Assembly: GCA_037178855.1 (NCBI GenBank)
Contig: JASJZC010000007.1
Location: 3,100,001-3,164,000, forward strand
Length of the DNA stretch: 64,000 nucleotides
Origin: Oscheius sp. JU75
Lineage: Eukaryota > Nematoda > Chromadorea > Rhabditida > Rhabditidae
Direction of reading: 5' to 3'
Shown in pieces: positions 34,715-46,362 of the stretch. Below the pieces are notes generated by a model. That model made no database searches, was not told the origin of the DNA, and saw only the letters and a program-made list of their open reading frames with translations. A program made the translations under genes and the position numbers. Position 1 is the first letter of the stretch. Every line of letters starts with the position of its first letter.

Positions 34715-35191
34715 TTAGCTCTGCAACATTTGACGAATTTCTGGATCGCGGGTGCACTCAATCAAAGGTGTTCCATCCACGGCGATAAGGTTTCTTTCTG
34801 CTCCCTAAATGTTTTGTGTTTGATTGAAAACAACGAGGGTCTCACCTTGTCAAGAAGGATTTTTACGCAATCCTTACGTTCTTCCCAGACTGCAGAAAGA
34901 AGAGGACGAATACCATAAAGATCGGGGCACTGTACCATGAAAACAATGCATAGAAAGAATGAAGAATGGCGTTTGTACCTCAATATCTGCACCGTTGTCC
35001 ACCAAAAATTGAAGAATGCTTGCATGCCCATGTTCGGCGGCGAGATGGAGAGCCGTTCTTCCCGTATCGAACTTTTGGTTGATGTTTTCATTCGTCTGCA
35101 AACCATTATAAATACCCAGTAGCAAACTTACCACATGACTTCTGATGAATTCGAGGTCTCCTTCTTTGGCAGCAGTCTCCACAGTTGTCAT
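34715..35191 (-). CDS. mtpn: Myotrophin (V-1)-like ankyrin-repeat protein
   Basis: Myotrophin binds actin capping protein and limits its capping of filament ends. Four exons give about 117 residues, the usual size (118). Order: MTTVETAAKEGDLEFIRSHV, then ankyrin repeats TGRTALHLAAEHGHASILQF-LVDNGADIE, DLYGIRPLLSAVWEERKDCV-KILLDKGAERN and a half repeat VDGTPLIECTRDPEIRQMLQ. The stop is at 34715-34717. The ATG at 35189-35191 directly follows a TTTTACAG acceptor, indicating trans-splicing. On the minus strand AATAAA (34590-34595) is followed after about 87 nt by the acceptor of the TRAPPC12 gene, a spacing like nematode operons. Confidence 0.85.
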
Positions 35192-35478
35192 TCTGTAAAA
35201 TTGAGACGGATGGAAGACGATGACAATAGAAAAGTTTTTTTTATTCACAAACCGTAACAATAGGCGATTGAGAAACTGTTTTAGAAAAGTCTGTTAAAGC
35301 AAATGAAAAAGGATAGAATGACTCTGAAGTCATTCTGCAGGAGCCGCAATCGATCATGGCGAGTCAGGCTCTAGTGCCGATATGCCGATATTGGGCGTAG
35401 AGAGACGCGCACACCCCGACTAATACCCGGCAGCGGACGAAATAGCGCAGTCATGAAACACGGAATAGAGGGGTCTCC

Positions 35479-37491
35479 TCAATTGCTCTTCTTCGTCTGA
35501 GATCTGTTCGTAGGTGCCCGTTTTCGAATCTTCCTCTGCACTCCTTGGTTTTGTCCTCTCAAAGGCTTCTTTGTTTGGTTCTGCTTTCGAGATTGCATTG
35601 AAGCCTTTGTTTTGTTTTGACCACCATTTGATGATTTCGTTGTGATGACTGAAGAACTTTCTGTATCACCATCTCGAAAAGTAGGTTACCTGGACGTGGT
35701 GGCTTCCAGCTGCGAAGCCAGGACGGTGTGACGTACTGTGTCTTTTTCGGCTTGTCGGCTGTGAACTCTTTGAGGAGAACACTAAACCACTTCATGAAAA
35801 AGCGTAGGGGGCTTGTTTCTTACCCAATATTGTTTCTTCTTCGCAGCATCAGCAATTTGTCGTCTTTCTCCGGACAGTCTTGCTCGTTCAACTCTTCCTT
35901 TAAAAGCTCTGTACTTTGTTTCATCTTGCGAAACACCTTCTCAGCCCTGAAACACATTGCTTAAAAAAACTTAAAAATCTTACTGTGATTCCCAGTGTAG
36001 TCGTTCCTTCAGAAAAGGGCCTTGTTCTTTCTGATTCGGTAGTATGTCGTAGGCAATCAACAGAAGCTTCTCAAAGATATCCAGCTAAAAATTCTTGTAA
36101 TACGAAAACTGCCGACCAAACCTGTCTCTCATTTGTTTCATATCCACAAAAAATATCGTCGAGGTAGTGTTGAACGACTTTGAAAAAGATGGCAAAAGCT
36201 TCGCCATCAATCTTTGCAGCGTTTTCAGGAGTAATAAATCGAAATGCGTTTGCTGTTCCATGTCTTCGCTGAGCCAAAAAGTTGATTTTCTTAAACAAAA
36301 TGTAAAAGCAAGAGAGATGTATTACCTCAAGAAGTGGCGGTGAAATCATCTTGTTGCGTAGTTTTTCATCGACAACATACTCCAAGACGTTCAGAAATTC
36401 ACCAAGGCCGTAGAAAGCCATCTGGTTGATTCCGTCGACCCATGAAGAAATGGAAACTATTGTCTTGTATGCTTGAACGAGCTGCTCTTCCGTAATTTTG
36501 TCGTTGACCAACTAGAAATACAGATAACAGCCAGAACATTTCGATACTCACGTCGTTATACATCTTGTGAAGATCCAGAGCTTTGGTGTCACAGATTGTG
36601 TCGGTCAGTTTCCGCTTCTCGTCACGATTTGTAAAGAATGAAGTCTGCGCAGCAACAGCGAGAATTTCCTCGAGCTCTTCAACACTGTTCGTTGGTGTTT
36701 CGGACAGTAACTGAATTCACTACCTGACAATAAAGAGAAATGCCCACTTTAGAAAAAATGTCCTGGATGATTGTCTTCATCTTCTCCCCAACAGATCCAA
36801 GGCGTTTGAATTCATCGTCAAGGTAGCGAAGGAGTATCAGTTTTCCTGTCACGCCTGCAGTCTGCTCGATGATGGAAGGGAATAGTACAAATACTTCTAA
36901 AGAACGTACAGTGAATAAATGGAAAAGTATGTACCTGCCATGTGTTCTTTAATTATCTTCCTCATTGACTTCTTGGCCATTTGTGATTCCTCGTATTCTC
37001 GGGCTATTATCTCCGCTAGAGCAGTCACAATCTCAAACACACGACTTTTCTATTTATTGGCAACTAACCGTCTCGACATTTTTCTTGTCACAGCAGAGCA
37101 AGGTAACTCTATCGCAAGCGTACAGACGAACCTTAAAAAGATCTTTACTTTCAAAACTAATCAAAAGCACTCACATTGTCATTGACATCGTTGAGGAAAC
37201 CGAGAACAAACTGCCGAGTTTCTAATGGTAGAGCCTTAGACTTCAAATACAACCTGAAACATCATTTTCAAAAGAATATTCAAGCTTCTCACTTCAGCAC
37301 AGAATCGAGATGGGTTCTTTTTCCTACAGAAGTCGAGCAATTTTTTGCCAACAAAGTTCGATAAGTTGGAAGATCCTGAAAGGCGAAATGCTAAATTTTA
37401 TTAAAGCACTCACTAGAACTGTAGATTTATCCAAAGTTTGAACAAGTTGTTGAACTTCGTCTACGTCCCCCCTATCCTCGTCCACTTCCAT
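35479..37491 (-). CDS. Unrecognised alpha-helical protein with basic tail
   Basis: At least eleven exons join in phase from MEVDEDRGDVDEVQQLVQTL (ATG 37489-37491, just behind TTTTTCAG) to a stop at 35479-35481. The body is helical with HEAT/ARM-like character (LETRQFVLGFLNDVNDNVRL, LILLRYLDDEFKRLGSVGEK, QAYKTIVSISSWVDGINQMA). A block ITPENAAKIDGEAFAIFFKV is faintly like LTPE-containing segments of condensin CAP-G, but I do not trust that as an identification. The C-terminal part has a coiled region (EKVFRKMKQSTELLKEELNE), SWLRSWKPPRP and then a Lys/Arg/Gln/Asn-rich tail (QNQTKKPLRGQNQGVQRKIR) suited to nucleic-acid or chromatin contact. It is divergently arranged with the ZDHHC gene, 192 nt apart. 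Confidence 0.6.
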
Positions 37492-37683
37492 TCCACTGAA
37501 AAATCATTTTAAGAGCACTTATAGGAGAACAGCAAACAAAAATTGTATGAATTGCGTGAGTGACCAGTGCGTTCAAGAGTGACAATCGATATTCGCTCGT
37601 ATTGCCGCGCTCATTCTTTCAACCCTTTGCACGACTGTAATACTTCTGGATTTCGCCAAATTTTACACTTTCAGATCCGTTTT
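37492..37683. promoter_or_regulatory. Short shared 5' region of two divergent genes
   Basis: Only 192 nt separate the ATGs of the minus-strand helical protein and the + strand palmitoyltransferase. U-rich acceptors precede both ATGs, so the transcribed leaders leave very little room. This implies a compact bidirectional promoter. Confidence 0.45.
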
Positions 37684-39175
37684 ATGTGTAGGTTGATAGA
37701 CTACATTGAGAGGAAAGCAGATGAAGGGGCTTTTGATTCCTGTGCTACATTTTTCAACTGGTTTGCCAAAAATGTTGGAAAAGTCAGGCTCTAGTTGAAG
37801 GAAACAATCAGTTTTTTCAGGTTCTTGTCATAGTCGTTTACATATTAACATCGTTCATTGGATTTACTGCATTCGCTATAATTATTCCATACGAACAGTT
37901 GTAAGTTCTTCTGTGTTCTCGTTAAAAACAGCATTTTAGATACAAGTCGGACATATTTCTAGTCCTTTTAACTATTTTTGGAGTCTACCTCATGGTCAAC
38001 ATGGTCTACCATTATCACAAAGCAAGAACTTTGCCACCAGTGCAAAAACCCGGAGTATGTTCCCATCCAATTCTTCTAAAGGCTCATTTCAGTCGGAGGG
38101 TGATAAGTGGTGTCATAGATGTAACTATTTCAAGTCCGCCAGGACCCATCATTGTTCTATTTGTGGAAAGTAAGTCTCTTCCGAGTTTTTTCTTCACAAA
38201 AGTATTGTTCAGGTGCATACTGGGAATGGATCATCACGTTAGTTTCGACTTTTTGTAGGTATACAAGAATTTCAGTGTATTTGGATCAATCAATGTGTCG
38301 GATCTCACAATCATAGGCATTTCTTCCTTTTCATCGCTTTCCTATCAATAGCGCTATTAACTATAGCACTATGTGGAACGAACTCTGCATTCGATCACGT
38401 GTTTATTGTAAGTTCTTAAACTTAAAACTTTTTGGTTGTCAACAAAACTTTTCAACAACAGGGTTGTACATCTTTTTAGCTGAAAGTAGCATTGAAATAA
38501 CTTAGGATCCAGACATTTTTGAGCAGCAAGCAGAAAATTTCCGAAAGAAAGCTCTACTATAGTAGATCCACGTTTTTCCACCAAACATAACACCTTTGCT
38601 TCTTGTCTAGGACAGTGCTAGACAGGAACCCTTATAGGTACGTTTTTGTATAAGCGTACGATGTTTTGGCGAATGTGTGGTCACTATCTCGATCGCACAG
38701 TTTATAATCTTGAATGCAAAATCTAACAGACAAAAACTTTAAGGAAACAGCAGAGCACACCTACTGTACTTCTTTGCTTTATGGGGCTCCTTTGCAAGGA
38801 TGGATATGCGAACGGAAAGATATGGCCAGAAACTGTATAATATTCTGCTATTGCATCAGTGTACTCTTGCTTTTGCTGGTTGGAGGACTCACCATTTGGA
38901 ATGTTTACTTGATCTCCAAAGGAGTCACTTACATCGACTACTTAGTAAGTGTATCTATTCTACGTCTACGTTTTTCATTTGAGAACATCTCGGACATGCG
39001 ACAGAACAACCCGCAGTACAAAAACCCACTCAATCTCGGTTTCAAAGCCAATTGGAACAACTTTTTGGGGCTACGACGGAATAGAACCATCCTTCTGAAT
39101 GTCCTTCTTCCGTCTAGCCATCCGCCTATTCTCTACTACAATTATGATAATCCTGTCAGTCACGAAATCGTGTGA
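37684..39175 (+). CDS. DHHC palmitoyltransferase, ZDHHC16 type
   Basis: Membrane enzyme that attaches palmitate to cysteines of target proteins. Start MCRLIDYIERKADEGAF at 37684 follows a CACTTTCAG acceptor. Spans: VLVIVVYILTSFIGFTAFAI and IFLVLLTIFGVYLMVNMVY. The zinc-binding CRD reads KWCHRCNYFKSARTHHCSIC, then KCILGMDHHC. The catalytic Cys of DHHC is the first codon of an exon (intron about 38 nt after ATGGATCATCAC). Next come IWINQCVGSHNHRHFFLFIA and a third span. A fourth span (IIFCYCISVLLLLLVGGLTI) precedes the ZDHHC16-like C-terminus NPLNLGFKANWNNFLGLRRN...VLLPSSHPP. The stop is at 39173-39175. The loop between spans three and four (38400-38715) holds small exons such as DPDIFEQQAENFRKKAL whose joins I could not settle. 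Confidence 0.85.
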
Positions 39176-39438
39176 TTTTGCAGGATTATCTCTTTTTCGG
39201 GTCTTTTCACTTATTCTTTCCAAACCTTGCCATCGGTATTCTTTTGTGATCCAACTAGAACTACTCTTTTTCCGGTGAAATAAGAATGTCCCACAATGAA
39301 TCTCTCATATCACAAAATCATTTATTGCAATCTGTATATTTACAATGGGAATAAACTAGTTTTATTTGTTGAAAGAGTGCACAGGGCAGTAAAAGAGGGA
39401 AGAGTGTGTACCCGCAACAAGAGATGACAACCAGTAGT

Positions 39439-41577
39439 TCAAGATTGATGCTGCTTCTTCTTTATATTGCTCCAGAACTCATCTAGAGAAATAGCCGAAA
39501 CATTGTCTAGGAGCTCCATTTTCGGTCGCTCAAACATCTCTTGGGCTATTCTTGCTCGCATGAAACTGTCCTCCCTAAAACTGGTTCTATTTGCCGAACA
39601 ATATCAATGTTGCCTGGTGTTCATTGTCTGATAGGGTGAAGTTGAGCTAAGTTGTAGAGGAGGAAGTGTTCGAGGCCTAGCTTCGGGCTGTTCTTCGGTC
39701 TTCTCCCTCGAAGGCAAAATTGCAGTCTCTGTTTCCTGCTCATTCACAACTGTGACCGCTGAACGAGGCAGTGGAGGAGAGTGGTGTACTGGAAAAGTAT
39801 TATCTTTGTTGCAAGCATACTGACATTTGGATTCCTGTTCTACTGTAGTCGGTAGAATGATTGGAACAGGATCTCTTGTAGGAGGAGGAGCTGTAGCCCG
39901 AACATTGTTGGTTCGAGCAGGAGCAACTAAAAATCCGTTTTATGCACTACTAAAATAGATACCAGTGGTCGCTAGTGGTGCAGTAGCTGTAGGAGAGAAA
40001 CTCCTGTCATGCTGTACTGGGGCAACTCTTGTAGTTGTAGCAATGGTGGGAGGCTGTGCTGTAGTAGCAACACCATCTGATTGTCGAACTGTTTGCTGAG
40101 TGACCGGATGCACAGTATTCGTTTTTCGAAAGCATGCTGAATTGGACATATACTGGATTAATGAATCTCCTACTGGTGTAGCATATGCAACAGCAAATGA
40201 CCAGTAATACAAGTACAATGAGGAGAAACAACAAGTTGGCCAAATCGAAGTTTCCCTTTTTGATCCCACTTTTTATCTTTTCAATAGGAGGAGTAACAGG
40301 GTGTGTAGATCCATCTGCAAAGGTGTTACGATAATATTTCCGGACCCCTACCCATGTTCTTTTCACAAATGAATGATTGTTTGGTCCTGCAGTCGCCTAT
40401 TCGATACGGGAGTTCCCCTTCCTGCCAATGGGTGTTCGGAAGATCTAGGTAGATGCAGTCCCTAGAGTCGTCATTTCCGTTAATGGGTGGCTGTCTAAAT
40501 GAACGGATATCAAAAGACTAAACAGGTTCATTACGGAATAGGCCAAAGTTTGCCTCCGAGCTCGGTGATACCTTTGATGGTCCCCTCTGTTCCAGAATCA
40601 GTATAACCAATCCATGGTGAGCCGGATACATTGCTCAACCATGCTAAGTTGGGTTTTTATTACAGGTAATAACTATCTTACCCATCGTCTGATTGTATTC
40701 CGTATCGGTTGTGATAGACAGCAAGTTCGACTGCTGTTGAGCACATTGGAACTGAAAACTTTGTAATTGTATAGTAAGTCAGCAAATCTATTAAAAGTTG
40801 CCACTTGTGTTTTGCACACATTGAGATATCACACCATGAACTTTGCAAGATTTGCTAAACCTGGTGGCTGTGTAACTCACTTGTGCCTCGATGAAGTCTG
40901 CTCCGTCCTCGTCTTCCACCAGCTTTATGCAGCTGTAACCACGTCTGTACCAATTAGGTTCACATTCATTTGGAGCTGAATGCAAATGTTTCTAAAATCT
41001 TTTCCTTTACTTACGAATCGCTTGAAAAAAAAGTCGAGCACCTTTGTCTTGAATCAAAGAGTCAGAGAACAGACTAATTTTCAATTGGTTGTCAGTCGAA
41101 GACACCTCAAATTGCTCTGTTTACTGCTAAGGAGGCGAGTTTACCTGACGATTTTCGACCCGGCCACAAAACTTGGCTATAGTATCGGCTTTGAGCTGAA
41201 GATTGTCTGAAAGAGCGTTTCTACAAATTTGTATAGCCGTATTTCACGGCCGATTGGAGGCCAATTTGGAATTGGAGGAGGTAATTAAAGGTGTGGCAAG
41301 AGTGTTTCTATTGATTCCAGTTGGAAAAGCACATTCTTGTACTATTCTGTGGGCAAACAGGCTCTCAACTAACCTTTTGATATGGCAACAAAATCGAGGC
41401 ACTCATCGAATAACTGAGCTTCAAATTGTACGATTTCTAGAAAGACCATTATTTTGAAAGACGGCGGAGCCATGAGCAAGAAGTGGCAGTCCATGTTTCC
41501 AGGATAGTCTCCTGTTCCATAGTTCGGAGTAACAATGTATGTTCTATCTATTGTTGCATTCAAATAGACTTCCCCTG
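39439..41577 (-). CDS. Type I membrane protein with CUB and C-type lectin domains (N-terminus unresolved)
   Basis: Read on the minus strand: a CUB-like domain (NATIDRTYIVTPNYGTGDYP, NMDCHFLLMAPPSFKIMVFL, FDECLDFVAIS), its end (KADTIAKFCGRVENR, SLFSDSLIQDKGARLFFKRF), then a C-type lectin domain (NECEPNWYRRGYSCIKLVED, CAQQQSNLLSITTDTEYNQ, WIGYTDSGTEGTIKG, DDSRDCIYLDLP, CRTKQSFICEKNMG). A single span follows (LLFLLIVLVLLVICCCICY), then a long Thr/Pro/Gln-rich cytoplasmic tail ending SLDEFWSNIKKKQHQS, stop 39439-39441. The signal peptide exon upstream of about 41577 was not found; a 41617-41814 ORF is a candidate but unproven. The lectin lacks an obvious EPN or QPD sugar-binding motif, so calcium-dependent sugar binding is doubtful. 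It may act as a cell-surface recognition receptor. Confidence 0.72.
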
Positions 41578-42434
41578 AAAATTAATGAGTAATAAACATC
41601 TCAACATCTTCTGATCTTAACAATGATCAGCTTTCCTATTAAAAAAAAAGTCGTGGAAACCATAGTATTGTGTTTTTAAGCGGATTAACTGATTATGAAA
41701 AGGGCAAAAAACCAACCCGAAGAACAATTGAACGCCTCCTGGCCAGAAGCGCGGAGGAAGGAGAAAAACAGTAGGATGGTTCCAAGCAAACTGTTGTACG
41801 TTCTTGGGGGCCATATGGCCCCTCTAGGGCCCATTGGGGGCGAAGCTTGACCCTGAAATGGCCGCTGGACGCGTTACTTGGTAACGGCTAGGCGCAACTG
41901 ACCGCCGTCTGCCCGCAATCAAGCTGCCCCTTGTCCATTTGTCCAAACAATTCAATCAGCTTACCGGCATCTCACCTGGCTAACCTGAACTGGTGGATTG
42001 AGCAAACTTTTAGTTTTGATCGTTTGGATCCAACACAACAGTTCTTTAGAAAGCCTGAGGCCGGTCAAAAACTTCAGCTGTGAATTGAGATGGCAAAAAA
42101 GGCTGTATACTTGAGTGTCAGTATAGTTTCACAGAATATGTGTCAATATAGACACATAGAAACCTTGTGACATTCGAGTATAGCTAAGGTAGGAGGATTA
42201 ATGTGTGTAGCTAGTTATTCATTCCACGCAGGAGTCTCTTCCTGTCGATTAAGAGCCTCAGACGAGAAACAGGATACGCATCGTCGGTTGCCAAAACTCG
42301 ATTTAATCAAAAACTGATTGAAATGGAGGCATGGTGCTATGCATGGCACTAGCTTACTGCAACATGATCTGAACTCTTTATTCAAAAACCTCGTAGTGAG
42401 TTGGGCCCGTTTTTCCAGGAAAGGTATCATTTTC
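41578..42434. other. Interval between two cell-surface genes
   Basis: It should contain the missing 5' exon(s) of the CUB/C-type lectin gene. A short GC-rich segment with the near-palindrome GGGGGCCATATGGCCCC lies near 41807-41823. No other gene seen. Confidence 0.4.
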
Positions 42435-45400
42435 TCATAATAACAAAACGAAAACACAAACAGCGAAAGAAAATGTCAGAAGAGTCGTGGAGGTTGAAGA
42501 CAACGCCCCATATTCTTCTCCGCATATCAACTCTCGGTCCGACATGAATTTTTTCGATTCAGCATCGAATGTGTCCAAGATTTCAGCAAGCTTTTCTTCT
42601 TCGGCTGAAATAGACAAGTTAGAAGTATTGCTGAATGTTACCAGAGACAGTGACTCGCACAATACTGCATTTTTTCTTATATAGGTCCCGCGTGTAGTCG
42701 ACACCGACCTGCAACAATTGTTAGTGAAGTAAGTTCAAAGTATACCTGGTAAACATTTAATTTTGCTTTACTTGCAAATGAGGTCTGTACTGCTGCCAAC
42801 GAAGAGTTTCGGTAAACGATCCACCGAACACTAGCATCCATGAACTGCTTAATTTGTGAAAACCCATAGATGGGCGTCTTTCCGCCAGTTTTTATCCGGA
42901 TATGCTTTCCAATCACTAAAACGCAAGGGTGAATTTTAAGATAGTCTACCTGAATACGGGCCGACAAGCGGAAGGTCTTTGACGACCATGTGCCATCGAG
43001 CATTTGGTACAATGTAGGAGGACTTGGCAGTAGCATTACCTAGTGGACAGAGATAGCTTCGTTCAGAGGAACAAGTCTCAAAATTGACGTCAAAGGGATT
43101 GTATTGAACAGCTTCTTTGCAAGAGATGTCAGTACAGTTAACAATATCCCAATCGAAGCGATCCTAGACTGGATTTTTGTCTATAAAAATCAACATACCT
43201 TGTTACTAACTAGCATATTGCCTCTGGCGGTTTTCCTGACAGAATAGTAGACTTCTGTTGGCAGTCCGGAGGCCCAGTTATCAGGAGCATATTGAGTCTA
43301 CAAACCTTTTCTAACAGCCAAGAATATGCTTACTAGGCGGATAAATCCTGTGATTGGACCGTGGAACATCGCGAAGGCTACTGTTTTTCTGCTCTTCGGT
43401 TCAAAATGCCCGCAAAACCGTTCCGTTCCTTGATTCAGAACAACCGATGTTCCCAGTACGCTGTGTCGTCCAGTTATCATGTTGAACCAAATGAAAGCAC
43501 TAGAGTCATTGTTGTCCGAATTGAGATAGTATGTCAAATGTGGTGACCAGAATACCTGAAGCCACTATTGAAGGAAACATTCCGGGTACAAACCGGCTTG
43601 GCTGGCCCAAGAACTTGATCACTACACGGATGGCCCATGGTCATGGAAGACTCCATTGGTCGATAATGAGCTACTGCTTTGTCGAACTTGTCGTGTTTGT
43701 TGATTAAAACCTGTTACACTTCGTGTTAAGGATTTAAACAAGGGTATAACCTCAGTATAGTTATTGGCCGGGTACTCCAGAGTAACGATTGAAGCGACAG
43801 TTTCTGTCTCTGTGACAGTCATCTGTTTGAAAAGTGCAGTGGCTGCTATTGCTCCAGTCGGAAGATATGTCAGGTTAGCACAGACCTTAAAAAAAAGTAC
43901 AGAAGAACAAACTATACAAACCTTTTCAGACATGAGATCGATGATCACAGACTTGGCTTTAGTTATATCGAACCATGCGAAGGTACCGGATAAAGTGGCT
44001 GTAAACGTAAGTGTATGAACTTAACACTTCATACTTGTATCGTCGTCTCTTCCGACTATAATAGCAGCATCAAGTACTTCAGGACATCCAGTGCAGGTAA
44101 GGTTTTCAGGACATCCAAACGTGCCGGCGAATTCATTTGAAATCTGAACCGATGCTCTCGTGGAGAAGGATTCTGTAATATGACGCAGCTCTCCAGTCAA
44201 GTATATTTTGTCATCAGTATCAACAATGCTCAGTCTGTAAAACTTTTGATACAAATTACACATGCAACCTACCTTCCGTTGATAGGGTGCATGAAGTAGG
44301 CAGTAGCAGCTGCCTTCTGAAACTGAGGCCGGAGCACGCTGCATAGGCCATCGTTCATAGACTAAAGAAACAATGAGTAGATGTTGGGATTTCACCTTGA
44401 GCATGATGCTGTCTCGGCCAAAAATACTGACGGTAGGATAATAGTTGTCGTACTTTTCATGCTCTGATTCAGTAGAAATATCCAAACAATCATCTCTGAA
44501 GGGAAATTGAACAAAACTTTTTGAAAGATGACCTGATTCTTAGTTTATCTGGGGCTACTTCGTTCACAGCCAATACAGCATCAAAACTGTTTTGCTTGAA
44601 TCACAACAATTTCAGAAATGGATCAAGAGTTACCTGAGAGAATCCAGAGTCCACTCCCATCAATACTCTGGGCTCCTTGGTCACTATCGGTGCACAATAG
44701 AAAAGTTCACTGTTCCGATATATGGCGAAGTTTTGAAGTGTATAATTCGACAGATCTAAGAAAAGCTGACATCAGTTTTACCCACTTACAGTAAGACATT
44801 GTAGTTCTAGAAGAGACACCGAGCTCCGAACCGTCAGACAGCCGAACAGTCTCATTTGGATGGCAAGTTGGAACCAAGGCCCACTCAAGGATGTACAGAG
44901 TTGGTTCATAATCGTCATAACTGTCAAGATACTTAATATCTGGAAGTAGACGCACCTAAATTGACTATTTCAGATAAAAGTAGAGACTCTTACTTGGTTC
45001 TCCATTGGAATTATATGGATGTGACCCTCTATCGGCTCTTGGTGGATAGCGATCGCCATCAACGGTTGACCAGGCAATATAATAGTAGCACACGTGAACA
45101 CCTAATTGAAAAAAAATTTGAAAACCAAAGTCAAGATCTTACTTCAAACCTTTGTCCAACAACAATAGTATTACCCATTAGCATATCTTTAGCCACCGTG
45201 GTAGCATTCCTTATCGGAATCTCCCGCATTAAATGGGGACTTTTCTTCACCCTCTTGCAGTTTTCTTCCATGTTTGCCATGTCGTGAGGGGCAGAGGCCA
45301 TGTGAAGTGACCACAACACCTCGCCTTCGGATTCCGCCACATCAAATGTTACAACGAATTCGTTGTCATTAACTGGATTAATCTGACACCACACTTAATT

Positions 45401-45529
45401 CATCGAAAAGGCGTGAATCACCTTTAGGTATCCTTTAAATCGATCACCGAATAGGAGCGTTTTATAGAAATCGTTGCCAAGTGATGATTTTACTATTAGA
45501 AGTAATAACACCAGAGCATATTTGAACAT
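42435..45529 (-). CDS. Large secreted or anchored ectodomain protein, unrecognised
   Basis: Starts with a signal peptide (MFKYALVLLLLIVKSSLGND, ATG 45527-45529). It continues through about twelve exons of beta-rich, N-glycosylation-site-rich extracellular sequence with scattered Cys pairs (for example CATIILPGQPLMAIAIHQEP, LYILEWALVPTCHPNETVRL, CPENLTCTGCPEVLDAAII, VVLNQGTERFCGHFEPKSRK). It ends with a hydrophobic tail (TLLTFSFAVCVFVLLL) and the stop at 42435, the form of a GPI signal or single end span. Roughly 800 residues. The strand patterns suggest a series of CUB-like or similar beta-sandwich domains but I cannot assign a family. It lies next to, and on the same strand as, the CUB/C-type lectin receptor, which may reflect a shared cell-surface role or just tandem origin. 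Confidence 0.6.
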
Positions 45530-46362
45530 TGTCTAAAAAAGACATTGATAGAAGACAGGAACGAGGAAGTGAAAACGGTTTGATTCATTATTGTGGTGAG
45601 AGAGATGCAAAAGCAGGAGTCATTATCAAAAGAAGAGAAGAGACCCGCGCAGCCCTGTTTCATGTTGTAATGTACGGTGCGAAGGATTAGCGCGTTTTTG
45701 ATAGTTTTCCAGAGTAGTCCTATTAGTGCATTCTAGGTGGAAACCACTGAATGTTACGTTTATTATTTAGCTAATTTGAATATGTTTCTTGGCTCAAACT
45801 CCTAACTGCATCAATAAAAACTTTAACAAAGACGCTATAATAATGCCATTAAAATACATTGCAACGGAAGCAAGTAGAACAGAAATCATATCGGAGCTGC
45901 GTGATATCCTTTAGACAGGTTTCAGTTTGAAGTCCGTATCGTTGAAATAATGACAGGGACTTTTTCGCGTAATGGCTCACTCAAACAACTTCCGATCTAA
46001 CGCTTTCGAATTTTTCTAACCAAGGTCATCAATGTGGTTGTGGAACGACCTTTGCGAACAATCCCGTCTTATGACCCTCCACTCACACCTTCAACATCCT
46101 AAACTGCACAAATCTTTATTTTGGACAGAAGACATCAACCCGTACAACGTGACTACTATAATACCGCGGCTAAGACAGAGGTACCTTTTGAACTGAGCAA
46201 ACCAGTAGAAATGACCAAGACGAGCTTACAGAGTATAGCTGCTATGCGTAATAGGACAACATTGGTACTGGGTACTAAATGGGTACTACTCTCTTACAAA
46301 CCCTAAAAAACACGACATTTCAAAATTTACAGAAAAAAATATCTAGCTATGTCACACACCGC
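45530..46362. other. Intergenic, no gene seen
   Basis: About 830 nt upstream of the large ectodomain gene and downstream of the acyltransferase gene. A + strand 61-codon ORF (46121-46306) has no support. The right end is probably the acyltransferase 3' UTR. Confidence 0.45.
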
